Source of the DNA: VBAS01 sp035318985
Lineage (GTDB): Bacteria; Bacteroidota; Bacteroidia; Chitinophagales; Chitinophagaceae
Direction of reading: 5' to 3'
NCBI GenBank assembly: GCA_035318985.1
Contig: DATHDP010000015.1
Coordinates: 1-64,000 of the forward strand
Length of the DNA stretch: 64,000 nucleotides
How positions within the stretch are numbered: position 1 is the first letter of the stretch; each line of letters begins with the position of its first letter. Under the pieces are notes generated by a model. That model made no database searches, was not told the DNA's origin, and was given only the letters and a program-made list of their open reading frames with translations. Below are positions 8,993 through 18,552 of this stretch, in pieces. Made by a program: the position numbers and the translations under genes.

Positions 8993-9901
8993 TTATGCTA
9001 GTTTATCAGCGATCACCAGGATCTTTCTCCTGCTCCTGTATTTATTAGGAGAGGTACCAACTATTTTCGTAAACATTCTTGAAAAATAATAAGGATCCTC
9101 TATTCCCAGGCGATCTGCAATTTCATTAATCCGTAGATCAGTAAATTGTAAATACTGACAAGCTTTTTGGGTTTTTAAATGATTAAAATATTCAATAATA
9201 GAGAAGCCTGTATTTTTTTTAAATATACTGGCAAAATGAGACACCGAGAGATTTACCGCACTTGCGATATCGTTTAAAGAAAGTGGTTTATCAATATGTT
9301 TTTGCAGGTAGTTAACACATAGTGAAATACTATCTGTCTTTTCATGTATCGACAGGAAATTATTATCAAAACAACAGGAGGCTAAGAAATGTTGAAGACA
9401 AACGCTGGCATAACAAATATTATCTATGCTATAACCTCTTTCTAAACTTGTATAAATTTCTTCGAATAATTGCATTCTCTTTTCCTGGAATGAAATAGAT
9501 GCAACATGATCCCCCATTTTTTTTAGCATCATATCAACAAAGTCAGAACTGTTTGTTCCTTTAAAATGCATCCAGTAAATAGTCCATGGGTCTTGTTCGT
9601 CTGCTCCGTATTCGTGGGGAGTGTTAGCTGGCAGCAATACAAAGTCACCGGCTGATAAAGTATATTTTTTATCAGCCGTTTTGGCCCAACCATTTCCTTT
9701 CACACAATAGATCAGGATGTGTTGATTTGCCCCATGGATCCTTTTCCTATAGTGATATAAGGCGTTGGGATAGTATCCAATATCGGTTACATATAATTGC
9801 TTTACAATGGGATGATTGTCAAAATGCTTTGCAAGAATTTTTGGCGGAATTACAATGGCTCTTTGCCCTTTGAATCCTTCTCTTTTCCGGGTTGCACTCA
9901 T
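8993..9901 (-). CDS. AraC family transcriptional regulator (PUL-linked)
   Basis: A 302-residue protein with an AraC-type cupin sensor domain (about residues 15-165, LSAGDFVLLPANTPHEYG) and a C-terminal double helix-turn-helix (about 195-295, SVSHFASIFKKNTGFSIIEY and IEDPYYFSRMFTKIVG). It starts close to the sugar porter and divergently from the DUF5107 gene, so it probably controls these and the SusCD operon in response to a sugar. Its N-terminus (SATRKREGF) closely resembles that of the second AraC regulator at 26615-27505, marking the two as paralogues. Confidence 0.92.
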   Translation of the reverse strand: MSATRKREGFKGQRAIVIPPKILAKHFDNHPIVKQLYVTDIGYYPNALYHYRKRIHGANQHILIYCVKGNGWAKTADKKYTLSAGDFVLLPANTPHEYGADEQDPWTIYWMHFKGTNSSDFVDMMLKKMGDHVASISFQEKRMQLFEEIYTSLERGYSIDNICYASVCLQHFLASCCFDNNFLSIHEKTDSISLCVNYLQKHIDKPLSLNDIASAVNLSVSHFASIFKKNTGFSIIEYFNHLKTQKACQYLQFTDLRINEIADRLGIEDPYYFSRMFTKIVGTSPNKYRSRRKILVIADKLA

Positions 9902-10066
9902 AACACAATTTAATAAAATAGTCCATCATTACCGTAAGTTATTCTATCTGCAAAATTTTAAGGCGATCTAGTTTTGCCTCTTGATATGATGATCCCCGGG
10001 TGAACACGAGTTGCTAAATTTTATATCGAGAATACTGGAGTTGGTCATCTAATCAACATGATTCAT

Positions 10067-10092
10067 AAAGTGGCGGGTAAGCCGCTTTTATT
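10067..10092 (+). terminator. terminator-like hairpin in the DUF5107 upstream region
   Basis: AAAGTGGC, a six-base loop and GCCGCTTT (10067-10074 with 10081-10088) form an 8-bp stem with one G-T pair, followed by TTATT. It lies in the 249-bp gap between the divergent AraC and DUF5107 genes, about 60 bases before the DUF5107 start, so it could act as a leader attenuator or end a short transcript. No other gene was seen in this gap. Confidence 0.4.
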
Positions 10093-10150
10093 CGATCCCT
10101 ACCTTGCTCACGGAAATCATTGGTTAAGGCTGATTTTATAAAGTTGCTAT

Positions 10151-13100
10151 ATGGAAAGATCTGTTTTGGTTTGGCAAGAAAAGATCGTCTTGCCTACATA
10201 TAATACTGGTGCTCCGGAAAAGAATCCCATTTTTCTGGAGAAAAGAGTATACCAGGGCAGCAGCGGAAATGTTTATCCTCACGCAGTTGTAGAGAAGATC
10301 GAAGATGAAAAAAAAGATAAGGAATACACTGCCTTGTTTCTTGAAAACGATTATTTGAAGATCATGATCCTTCCTGAGCTCGGTGGCCGCATTCACCGTG
10401 CTTATGATAAAATAAGGAAACGTGATTTTGTTTATTATAACCAGGTCATAAAGCCTGCTTTGGTTGGACTAACTGGTCCCTGGATCAATGGAGGTATTGA
10501 ATTTAACTGGCCTCAACATCATCGCCCCTCTACTTTTTTACCCGTTGATTTTACAATAAAAAAAAATGCTGATGGCAGCAAGACGGTTTGGGTAAATGAA
10601 GTAGAACTCATGTTTCGTACTAAATGCCAGGCTGGTTTTACTTTATATCCTGACAAAGCATACCTGGAAGTCAAGGGAAAATTATTTAACCGTTCATTGT
10701 TACCTCAAACTTTTCTATGGTGGGCCAACCCCGCAGTGAAAGTGAATGATCATTATCAATCTGTTTTTCCACCTGACGTACATGCTGTGTTTGATCATGG
10801 CAAAAGAGATGTATCAGATTTCCCGATCGCTACTGGCACATATTATAAAGTGAATTATGCTCCAGGCACTGATATTTCCATGTATAAAAATATTCCGGTA
10901 CCAACTTCTTATATGGCTATTAAATCAAATTTTGACTTTGTTGGCGGTTATGAACATGATACACGATCCGGGATCCTTCATGTAGCAAATCATCACATTT
11001 CACCAGGCAAAAAACAATGGACATGGGGCAATGGAAATTTCGGACAAACATGGGATAGAAACTTGACTGATGAAGACGGACCATATATTGAATTGATGAC
11101 GGGAGTGTTCACGGATAATCAACCTGATTTTTCCTGGTTGCAACCAAATGAAGAAAAAACTTTTGAGCAATATTTTATGCCATATCATAAAGTTGGAATG
11201 GTAAAAAATGCTACAAAAGAAGCTATGATCAATGTTGAAATAAATGAAAAAACAGTTTCGGTAATTGTGTATGCAACAAGTATCTATTCGAAAAGCAGCA
11301 TTAATATTTATAACAGCAATCGAAAGATAATAAAGGGGTTCCAGGCAGATCTGTCCCCTGAACAAGTATTTGAAATGAGTTTTGAAACATCATCTGTATT
11401 TAATATAAATGATCTGATAGTGGATGTAGTAAGCGAAGATGGAAAGGGTTTGGTTACTTATGAATTAACTCAAACAGAATCTCCCGAAATTCCGCAAGCC
11501 GCAACACCAGCAAAACAGCCTTCAGAAATAGAAAGCATTGAAGACTTATTCCTGAATGGATCGCATATTGAACAATATCGTCATGCTACTTACCAGGCAT
11601 CGGATTATTATGCAGAAGCATTGCGGAGAGAACCAAACGATATCAGGTGTAATAATGCGATGGGATTACAATTATTACGATGTGGACAATTTGCAAAAGC
11701 TGAAACATATTTCAGAAGAGGAATTAAAACAATTACGTCTAGAAATCCGAATCCATACGATGGAGAGGCTTATTATAATTTAGGAATAAGCTTGCAATTC
11801 CAGGATAAGTTATCTGATGCATATGATGCATTTTATAAGGCTACATGGAACGATTCCTGGCAACACAGTGGATTTTTGCAATTAGCACGAATAGGTATAT
11901 CAAATAATAATTTTTCTGAGGCATTTGTATTGATCGAAAAATCATTGATCAGAAATTATCACAGTCACTCTGCAAGACATTTAAAAACAGTTGCGCTTAG
12001 AAAATTAAAGAACTACCCCGCTGCATTTGATTGTATCAAGGATTCATTGGAAATCGATCCATTCAACTTCGCATGCAGTTTTGAGAAATATTTGTTATTG
12101 AAGCAAACCGGTGAAAGTTCTAAGGCAGATGAGACGTTGAAAAATCTTCAAACATTAATGCGAAATGCGCCGAATAATTATTTAGAGTATGCATTTGATT
12201 ATAGCAATGCAGGATGTTTTTCAGAAGCTATCGAACTATTGCAATTATATGTAAATGGAAACGATGAAACATACCCGTTGGCGTATTATGCTATGAGTTA
12301 TTTTGCAGCAAAGGCTGGTGACGAACAAGCAGCAAAAATATTTGCACAAAAAGCTTATAACTGCAAATCAGATTATTGCTTTCCCAATAAAATGGAAGAG
12401 ATCAAAGTATTACAATATGCGATTACTGCTGATCCCAAAGATGATAAAGCATTCTACTACTTGGGAAATTTATGGTTTGGGTTTCGTCAATATGCTGAAG
12501 CTATAAATGCTTTTGAAAAAAGTATAGCTCTCAATCCTTCTTTTCCTACGGCACATCGGAATCTTTCTTTGTTATATTTTAATAAAGAACAGCAACCAGG
12601 GAAAGCTCTTAAAGCTCTCGAACTTGCGTTTTCCATTGATAAAAATGATGCAAGGGTTTTGATGGAGTTAGATCAGTTATATAAAAGACTGAATTACTCC
12701 ATTAAAAAAAGATTGGAAATATTAAACGAGTATCACACACTTGTTGTGCAGAGAGATGATCTATACCTGGAAAAGATTTCACTTGAAAATAGCCTGGGTA
12801 ATTATAATACGGCAATGAAGATGCTGGAGGAAAGAATTTTTCATCCATGGGAAGGTGGAGAAGGAAAAGTTGTTCGTCAGTATTTAATATGTCATTTAGA
12901 ACTTGCCAAAAAAGCTATCCAGGAAAAACAATTTGACACGGCGCTTTGTTTCTTGGGAGCTGCAGAACAATATCCCAAAAATTTAGGCGAAGGAAAATTA
13001 CTTGGAACACAGGAAAATGATATTCATTATTTACAGGCTTGTGTTTATGAAGCAATGGGAATGAATGAGCAGGCGATCGAAAAATTTAAACAAGCAACTG

Positions 13101-13522
13101 AAGGAATTAGTGAACCTGTGCAAGCAATTTTCTATAATGATCCGCAGCCTGATAAAATAGTATACCAGGGATTAGCCTGGTTAAAGTTGGATCAATCCAA
13201 AAACGCAGAAAACATATTTCACCGCTTGGTTGAATTTGCTGATCAGCATTTCAATGATGAGATCAAAATTGACTATTTCGCTGTCTCACTTCCTGATCTG
13301 TTGGTATTTGATACAGACTTAAATGAGAAGAATAAAAATCATTGTCGTTATTTAAAAGGCCTGGGCGAATTAGGCCTGAAGAATTATAAAGCATCATCAA
13401 ATTATTTAAACGAGGTTTTAAAACACGATGCAAGTCATGTGGCGGCAAAAATTCATTTGGACATGATCAATTTTTTAATAAAGCAAAAAGAAACAGATTT
13501 CGATAAAATAAAAATCAATTGA
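10151..13522 (+). CDS. DUF5107 and tetratricopeptide-repeat protein
   Basis: A 1123-residue protein without a signal peptide, so probably cytoplasmic. Residues 1-400 form a DUF5107 domain (LPELGGRIHRAYDK, GGIEFNWPQHHRPS), a beta-sandwich resembling aldose-1-epimerase and glycoside-hydrolase sugar-binding domains. From about residue 480 to the end there are many tetratricopeptide repeats (for example GNLWFGFRQYAEAINAFEKS). The family is repeatedly found in Bacteroidota and Actinobacteria carbohydrate loci, but its reaction is unproven. It sits directly upstream of SusC (62-base gap) and is probably in the same transcription unit. Confidence 0.88.
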   Translation: MERSVLVWQEKIVLPTYNTGAPEKNPIFLEKRVYQGSSGNVYPHAVVEKIEDEKKDKEYTALFLENDYLKIMILPELGGRIHRAYDKIRKRDFVYYNQVIKPALVGLTGPWINGGIEFNWPQHHRPSTFLPVDFTIKKNADGSKTVWVNEVELMFRTKCQAGFTLYPDKAYLEVKGKLFNRSLLPQTFLWWANPAVKVNDHYQSVFPPDVHAVFDHGKRDVSDFPIATGTYYKVNYAPGTDISMYKNIPVPTSYMAIKSNFDFVGGYEHDTRSGILHVANHHISPGKKQWTWGNGNFGQTWDRNLTDEDGPYIELMTGVFTDNQPDFSWLQPNEEKTFEQYFMPYHKVGMVKNATKEAMINVEINEKTVSVIVYATSIYSKSSINIYNSNRKIIKGFQADLSPEQVFEMSFETSSVFNINDLIVDVVSEDGKGLVTYELTQTESPEIPQAATPAKQPSEIESIEDLFLNGSHIEQYRHATYQASDYYAEALRREPNDIRCNNAMGLQLLRCGQFAKAETYFRRGIKTITSRNPNPYDGEAYYNLGISLQFQDKLSDAYDAFYKATWNDSWQHSGFLQLARIGISNNNFSEAFVLIEKSLIRNYHSHSARHLKTVALRKLKNYPAAFDCIKDSLEIDPFNFACSFEKYLLLKQTGESSKADETLKNLQTLMRNAPNNYLEYAFDYSNAGCFSEAIELLQLYVNGNDETYPLAYYAMSYFAAKAGDEQAAKIFAQKAYNCKSDYCFPNKMEEIKVLQYAITADPKDDKAFYYLGNLWFGFRQYAEAINAFEKSIALNPSFPTAHRNLSLLYFNKEQQPGKALKALELAFSIDKNDARVLMELDQLYKRLNYSIKKRLEILNEYHTLVVQRDDLYLEKISLENSLGNYNTAMKMLEERIFHPWEGGEGKVVRQYLICHLELAKKAIQEKQFDTALCFLGAAEQYPKNLGEGKLLGTQENDIHYLQACVYEAMGMNEQAIEKFKQATEGISEPVQAIFYNDPQPDKIVYQGLAWLKLDQSKNAENIFHRLVEFADQHFNDEIKIDYFAVSLPDLLVFDTDLNEKNKNHCRYLKGLGELGLKNYKASSNYLNEVLKHDASHVAAKIHLDMINFLIKQKETDFDKIKIN

Positions 13523-13583
13523 AGGAATAAGAAGACAGGGTTCACCTGTTTTTAAAAATTTTAAATTAAAAACAAGCAACATT

Positions 13584-16500
13584 ATGAGACTAGATGTTTT
13601 TCGGATTCGCCAGGGGCGATTCTTAACACAGAATCGATGGGTTTTGTGTTTTACTGTTATTGCACTGGCTCTGTCATGCATGACAGCTAATAAAACCTAT
13701 GCACAAGAGGTTTCGCAAACACAAAAATTAGGTGTTCGCGGAAAAGTAACTGATGAAACTGGTAAGCCTTTGCAAGGTGTTTCAGTTACAGTAAAAGGTA
13801 GTGCCAAAGGAATAGCTACCAATGAAAATGGCGAATTCAGCATCGAGATTACTGGAGGCGCTAAGGTTTTGCAATTTTCTTATGTTGGTATGGAACCACA
13901 GGAAGTAAAAATTGGAAATCAAAAAGAATTTAATATTTCACTTACACCATCAGCAACAGAACAACAGGAAGTTGTTGTGGTAGGTTATGGTACGCAGAAA
14001 AAACAAGCTGTAACAGGTGCAGTAGTAAAGGCAGACTTGAAGACCTATGAAAATGTTACCGTAAACAATATTATGGAAACATTGAAAGGTACCGTGGCCG
14101 GCTTGAACGTAGGCGAAACCAATACAGCAGGGGGCGTACCTGGATTTACTATCAGAGGTACTAATACCATTGCAGCATCCACTGCACCTTTGATCGTTTT
14201 AGATGGAGTGATCTTCAGTGGCTCACTTGCTGATATTTCTCCTTCAGATGTTGAAAGCGTAACCGTACTTAAGGATGCAAGTGCAGCTGCAGTTTATGGT
14301 TCACGTTCAGCTAACGGAGTTATCCTGATCGAATCAAAAAAGGGAATAAGTGTGAATGGCAAACCTAAGTTTGAACTGCGTACAAGTTATGGAACTATCA
14401 GTCAACTGAAACCACTGGAAGTGTATGGGGCGCAGGGGTACATGCAGCATTTGAATGATTTCCTGAATGATAACGGTACGGTTGTTCCTATGGATCAAAC
14501 ACCAAATTACCTGCAAACAAATGAGAAGGTGAATTACAATGCAACACCTGATCATAAGCCTACTTTGGAAGATCCGTATAGTCTTTTCAATCAGACAGGT
14601 TATAATTTCAATACTTCTCTGAGTGTTTCACAACGCACTGATAAGATGAGTTATTTCCTTTCAGGAAACTATACAGACCAAAAAGGTGTAATTCTTTATG
14701 ACCGCTTTAAACATTATTCAATAAGACTGAACCTGGAATCTAAGGTCACTAATTGGTTGACTATCGGGGTAAGATCTTTCTATAGCAACAGGAGTTATCC
14801 GGATTCACGCATGTATGGAGTTGCGAGCAATAGCAGCAGTCCTTACCTGTTTAGCCCATATGCTGATGTGTATAATGCTGATGGCAGCTACAACATGTTC
14901 CCGCAAACAACAACTTCTTATGTAAATCCATTTTCCATGATGGCAAACGAAGCCTACAATAGAACAGGTAACCTGAATGGAATTGGATATGCAACCGTTA
15001 AAATTCCCTGGGTAAAAGGATTGTCGTACACAGCTACTTATTCCAAAACTCAGAATACGCTTGAAAGAGGATCCTTTTACGGATTCAATACTTACCAGGG
15101 ACAAGGTCCTAAGGGTACTGGTTCAAGAGCCTATGCAAGAGGTACGGCTACTTTGTTTGATCACCTGATCAAATACAACAGAACATTTGCCGACAAGCAT
15201 AACTTTGACCTGACTTTGCTCCATTCAGATCAGAAAACGCAAGCCTATGGTGACAGTCTTACTGCCAGCGGCTTTGATAATGATCAGCTTGGTACTTACC
15301 GCTTACAAGCAGGTGCTATTCAAAGTGTAGTTACTTCGGGTTCAGAAACGCAGAGCATTGGCCAGATGGCACGTCTCACTTACACTTATGGTGGAAAATA
15401 TTCTGTAACAGGAACGATCCGCCACGATGGTTATTCAGCTTTCTCAGCCAACCACAAATACGGCAACTTCTCCTCTGTAGGGGTTAACTGGAATATTTCG
15501 AAAGAAAAGTTCATGGATAACGTTAGGTTCGTTAATTCACTTGCATTGCGTGCATCTTACGGTACAAATGGTAATCAATCCATCAATCCTTACAGCACCC
15601 TTTCTAAAATTTCAAACGGTTATTACTATTACCAGGGTGACGCTAATTATACTTACACGCAAGCTGTTGGTTCGCTTGGTAATGATGACCTGGTTTGGGA
15701 ATCAACAACCGGTCTCAACTTTGGTCTTGATTTCAGTATCCTGAAAAACAGAATTTCAGGTTCAATAGACGGATATGCGACTCGCACAAATGACATGGCG
15801 TTCACATTGGATCTACCCTTGATATCAGGATTTCCAAACATCGTAGCGAATGCTGGTGAAATTCAGAACCGCGGACTTGAAATGAATCTGCGTTCTGTTA
15901 ACATCACCAATAAGAAATTCTCATGGAGAAGCGAAGCCGCATTTTCGCTCAATAGAAATAAAATAACTCATTTGTTGGGTGACAGGAATGGAGATGGCAA
16001 GGAAGATGACATTGTTTCTTCAAACCTGTTTATCGGCAAACCGTTGGGTACTGTTTACAATTATCAAGTTGAGAGAATGTGGCAACAGTCTGATAAGGAC
16101 GCAGCTACTATCATGGCAGGATTTCAACCGGGTACTTATAAATTACTCGACGTAAACCATGATGGCAAAATCACTTCAGATTCTGACCGTGTATTCCTTG
16201 GTAATTCAGGTGCAAATTTCCGCTGGAGCCTTACCAACACCTTTACTTATGGTAACTGGTCATTGATGGTTTACATTAACTCGATTTGGGGTGGTGGCGA
16301 TTATTTCATTAATGGTAACAACACTCCATGGAACGATGGTTATGCAAACAGGGGTGATATGAATCATCCTATTTACGATTACTGGACCCCAAACAATCCT
16401 AATGCTGAATTCCCAAGACTAAGCTATAATACCAAGGCTTCTGTAAGAGCGCCGAAATACTACGACAGAAGTTTTATCAGGCTGCAGAAATTGGCACTGA

Positions 16501-16688
16501 GTTATGAGGCTACCAAATTTGTGAAAAAGTATGGTATCCAGGGATTGAATATCTCTCTGAGTGCTGACAACCTCGGAACGTATGCACCCAAATGGATAGG
16601 GCTGGATGCAGCTACAGGTAGCGGCCTTACTGTTTCATCCATTCCATCACTGCGTAACGTGATGGTGAACTTTAATATTAATTTCTAA
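13584..16688 (+). CDS. SusC/RagA family TonB-linked outer-membrane protein
   Basis: A 1034-residue TonB-dependent glycan importer. After a signal peptide (about 1-41, ending TYAQ) comes a carboxypeptidase-regulatory-like domain (about 50-130), the TonB-box region with VVVGYGTQKKQAVTGAV, a plug domain (LDGVIFSG, DVESVTVLKDASAAAVYGSRSANGVI) and a 22-strand beta barrel. SusC proteins pair with SusD lipoproteins and import oligosaccharides using the TonB-ExbBD motor. The partner follows after 11 bases. There is no N-terminal STN domain, so sigma/anti-sigma signalling is not expected; regulation by the AraC proteins fits. Confidence 0.97.
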   Translation: MRLDVFRIRQGRFLTQNRWVLCFTVIALALSCMTANKTYAQEVSQTQKLGVRGKVTDETGKPLQGVSVTVKGSAKGIATNENGEFSIEITGGAKVLQFSYVGMEPQEVKIGNQKEFNISLTPSATEQQEVVVVGYGTQKKQAVTGAVVKADLKTYENVTVNNIMETLKGTVAGLNVGETNTAGGVPGFTIRGTNTIAASTAPLIVLDGVIFSGSLADISPSDVESVTVLKDASAAAVYGSRSANGVILIESKKGISVNGKPKFELRTSYGTISQLKPLEVYGAQGYMQHLNDFLNDNGTVVPMDQTPNYLQTNEKVNYNATPDHKPTLEDPYSLFNQTGYNFNTSLSVSQRTDKMSYFLSGNYTDQKGVILYDRFKHYSIRLNLESKVTNWLTIGVRSFYSNRSYPDSRMYGVASNSSSPYLFSPYADVYNADGSYNMFPQTTTSYVNPFSMMANEAYNRTGNLNGIGYATVKIPWVKGLSYTATYSKTQNTLERGSFYGFNTYQGQGPKGTGSRAYARGTATLFDHLIKYNRTFADKHNFDLTLLHSDQKTQAYGDSLTASGFDNDQLGTYRLQAGAIQSVVTSGSETQSIGQMARLTYTYGGKYSVTGTIRHDGYSAFSANHKYGNFSSVGVNWNISKEKFMDNVRFVNSLALRASYGTNGNQSINPYSTLSKISNGYYYYQGDANYTYTQAVGSLGNDDLVWESTTGLNFGLDFSILKNRISGSIDGYATRTNDMAFTLDLPLISGFPNIVANAGEIQNRGLEMNLRSVNITNKKFSWRSEAAFSLNRNKITHLLGDRNGDGKEDDIVSSNLFIGKPLGTVYNYQVERMWQQSDKDAATIMAGFQPGTYKLLDVNHDGKITSDSDRVFLGNSGANFRWSLTNTFTYGNWSLMVYINSIWGGGDYFINGNNTPWNDGYANRGDMNHPIYDYWTPNNPNAEFPRLSYNTKASVRAPKYYDRSFIRLQKLALSYEATKFVKKYGIQGLNISLSADNLGTYAPKWIGLDAATGSGLTVSSIPSLRNVMVNFNINF

Positions 16689-16699
16689 GAAAACGAAAT

Positions 16700-18421
16700 A
16701 TGAAAAAGATAATAATCATTTCAGCAATGCTTTCAACGATAGTTGTAAGCTCTTGTAAAAAGGATCTCTCAGAAGTTCCATTGGATTTCTATACTCCGGA
16801 GAACTCATTTAGTAATAAGGCACAATTTGAGTCAGCGCTGGCTGGTATTTATTTAGCCTTTAGAACAGATATGTATGCATCACAGGATGCTGCCAGCAAT
16901 TATGATATGCTTGGTATGGATCTGGATCTAACCAATGTGGAAACAAATGCATCGGCTCAAAAGACCCAGTATTTTAACTGGATCACTATGAACGCTGACA
17001 ATGGATTTGCCAGCAAATGGTGGGGCCGTTTATACAGGTATATTTCAATGGCAAACACTATTATTGACAGGGCTGATGGACCCCAGGCTAAATGGACCTC
17101 AGAAAATGAAAAGAATGCAATTGTGGGAGAAGCAAAATTTCTCCGTGCATTTTCTTATAAATTCCTCGCAAATATGTGGGGTGGTGTTCCCTTGATTTTG
17201 AATGAAACCAAAACACCAAAGTTTGATTATGTAAGGTCTACGCAGGATGAAGTGTACAGGCAATGTAAAGCTGATCTCGAATTTGCGATTCAGTATATGC
17301 CAACCATTGATCAGTTGAAAGGTGGAAGAGCTCCTCGTGAAGCAGCTTATCACCTATTGTCAGAGATCAATATTTGCTTGAAAGATTATACTGGTGCTAT
17401 TGCTGCCGCTACTGCTGTAATTACAAATGGTAAAAACAGCTTAATGACTACACGTTTTGGTGTAGCAAAGACTTTCACATTCTCGGGATATGATTACCAG
17501 GGACCAGCTACTGCATGGGGCGATGTTTATTGGGATCTTTTCCAGGAAGGAAACTTTAATTATAAAGAAGGTAATAAAGAAGCAATTTGGAATATCTCCC
17601 AGGATCCTACCATCAAAGGTGGTGACAATCTTGATGTAAGTACAAGTGGTGGCAATTTCGTGTTTGACAGATGGTGGGGACCTATTCCCTGGCAGGCAAA
17701 AGATGTTAGTGGAAAATCCAATTGGTTAATGGATACATTGGTTGGAAGACCTGTTGCTACTTTGATCGTCACTGCTTATGCTGATAGCCTGATCTGGAAA
17801 TATAAAAATGACTTTACCAACGACATGAGGAACTCTCAGTATAATATTCAACGTAATTATTATATGACGAATCCAACGAGTTCCATTTACGGTCAGATCA
17901 TGACGAAAAGTAATGTAGATGCAACCACACTCACTCTGTGGGAACCAAGAATGACCCCTCATTACAAAAAATTTGTGCGTGCAGTGCCTAAAGGCTTGGC
18001 GACAGATGCTACGAGCAAAAGACCAAATGACAATGGTAGAAACTGGAAAGACTGGTATATCATGCGTTTGGCTGAAACTTATTTGTTGCGTGCTGAAGCC
18101 AATATGTTGAAGGGTGATAACGCTGCCGCCGCTGCGGATATAAATGTTGTGCGTGGTAGAGCATTGGCAACTCCTGTAGTTGCAGGAGATGTAAATATGG
18201 ATCTGATCCTTGATGAAAGAGCAAGGGAATTGTACGGTGAAGAATTCAGGTTGAGTACTTTGATGAGAACAGGAAAGTTGATTGAGTATTTGAACAAGTA
18301 CAATGGCTACCTGCTTGATAATGGAAAGACAGCTCCGAGCAAGGTTAGTTTGTTGCCTATTCCAAATAGAGAAATTGTAGCGAACACGGGAGCGGTATTG
18401 ACACAAAACCCGGGCTATTAG
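16700..18421 (+). CDS. SusD/RagB family nutrient-uptake lipoprotein
   Basis: A 573-residue lipoprotein with lipobox VVSSC (Cys19 lipidated) followed by the charged KKDLSEVP export signal typical of surface lipoproteins. The SusD fold shows in LDFYTPENSF, GEAKFLRAFSYKFLANMWGGVPL and a C-terminal YLLRAEANMLKGD and ERARELYGEEFR. It caps the SusC barrel and binds glycan. It starts 11 bases after SusC, and a strong hairpin follows its stop. Confidence 0.96.
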   Translation: MKKIIIISAMLSTIVVSSCKKDLSEVPLDFYTPENSFSNKAQFESALAGIYLAFRTDMYASQDAASNYDMLGMDLDLTNVETNASAQKTQYFNWITMNADNGFASKWWGRLYRYISMANTIIDRADGPQAKWTSENEKNAIVGEAKFLRAFSYKFLANMWGGVPLILNETKTPKFDYVRSTQDEVYRQCKADLEFAIQYMPTIDQLKGGRAPREAAYHLLSEINICLKDYTGAIAAATAVITNGKNSLMTTRFGVAKTFTFSGYDYQGPATAWGDVYWDLFQEGNFNYKEGNKEAIWNISQDPTIKGGDNLDVSTSGGNFVFDRWWGPIPWQAKDVSGKSNWLMDTLVGRPVATLIVTAYADSLIWKYKNDFTNDMRNSQYNIQRNYYMTNPTSSIYGQIMTKSNVDATTLTLWEPRMTPHYKKFVRAVPKGLATDATSKRPNDNGRNWKDWYIMRLAETYLLRAEANMLKGDNAAAAADINVVRGRALATPVVAGDVNMDLILDERARELYGEEFRLSTLMRTGKLIEYLNKYNGYLLDNGKTAPSKVSLLPIPNREIVANTGAVLTQNPGY

Positions 18422-18444
18422 TATTTATAAATTTTAAAGTTATA

Positions 18445-18478
18445 AGAATAGCCTGTTCTGAAAAGAGCAGGCTATTCT
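18445..18478 (+). terminator. strong GAAA-tetraloop hairpin after SusD
   Basis: A 15-bp stem (18445-18459 with 18464-18478, one G-T pair) closed by a GAAA loop. There is no clear U-tract after it. It probably stabilises the SusCD message or partially terminates it, which would explain high SusCD relative to the enzymes downstream. Confidence 0.65.
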
Positions 18479-18552
18479 GTGTAACAACTGAAACAGCTGA
18501 TAAAAAAACATGGAATAGATTGAAATAATTTATTCAGCATCCAAATAATAAG

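Noticed and set aside
17726..18406. Long minus-strand frame of 226 residues
   Set aside because: It lies entirely inside the SusD gene and has no domain; a shadow of the coding strand.
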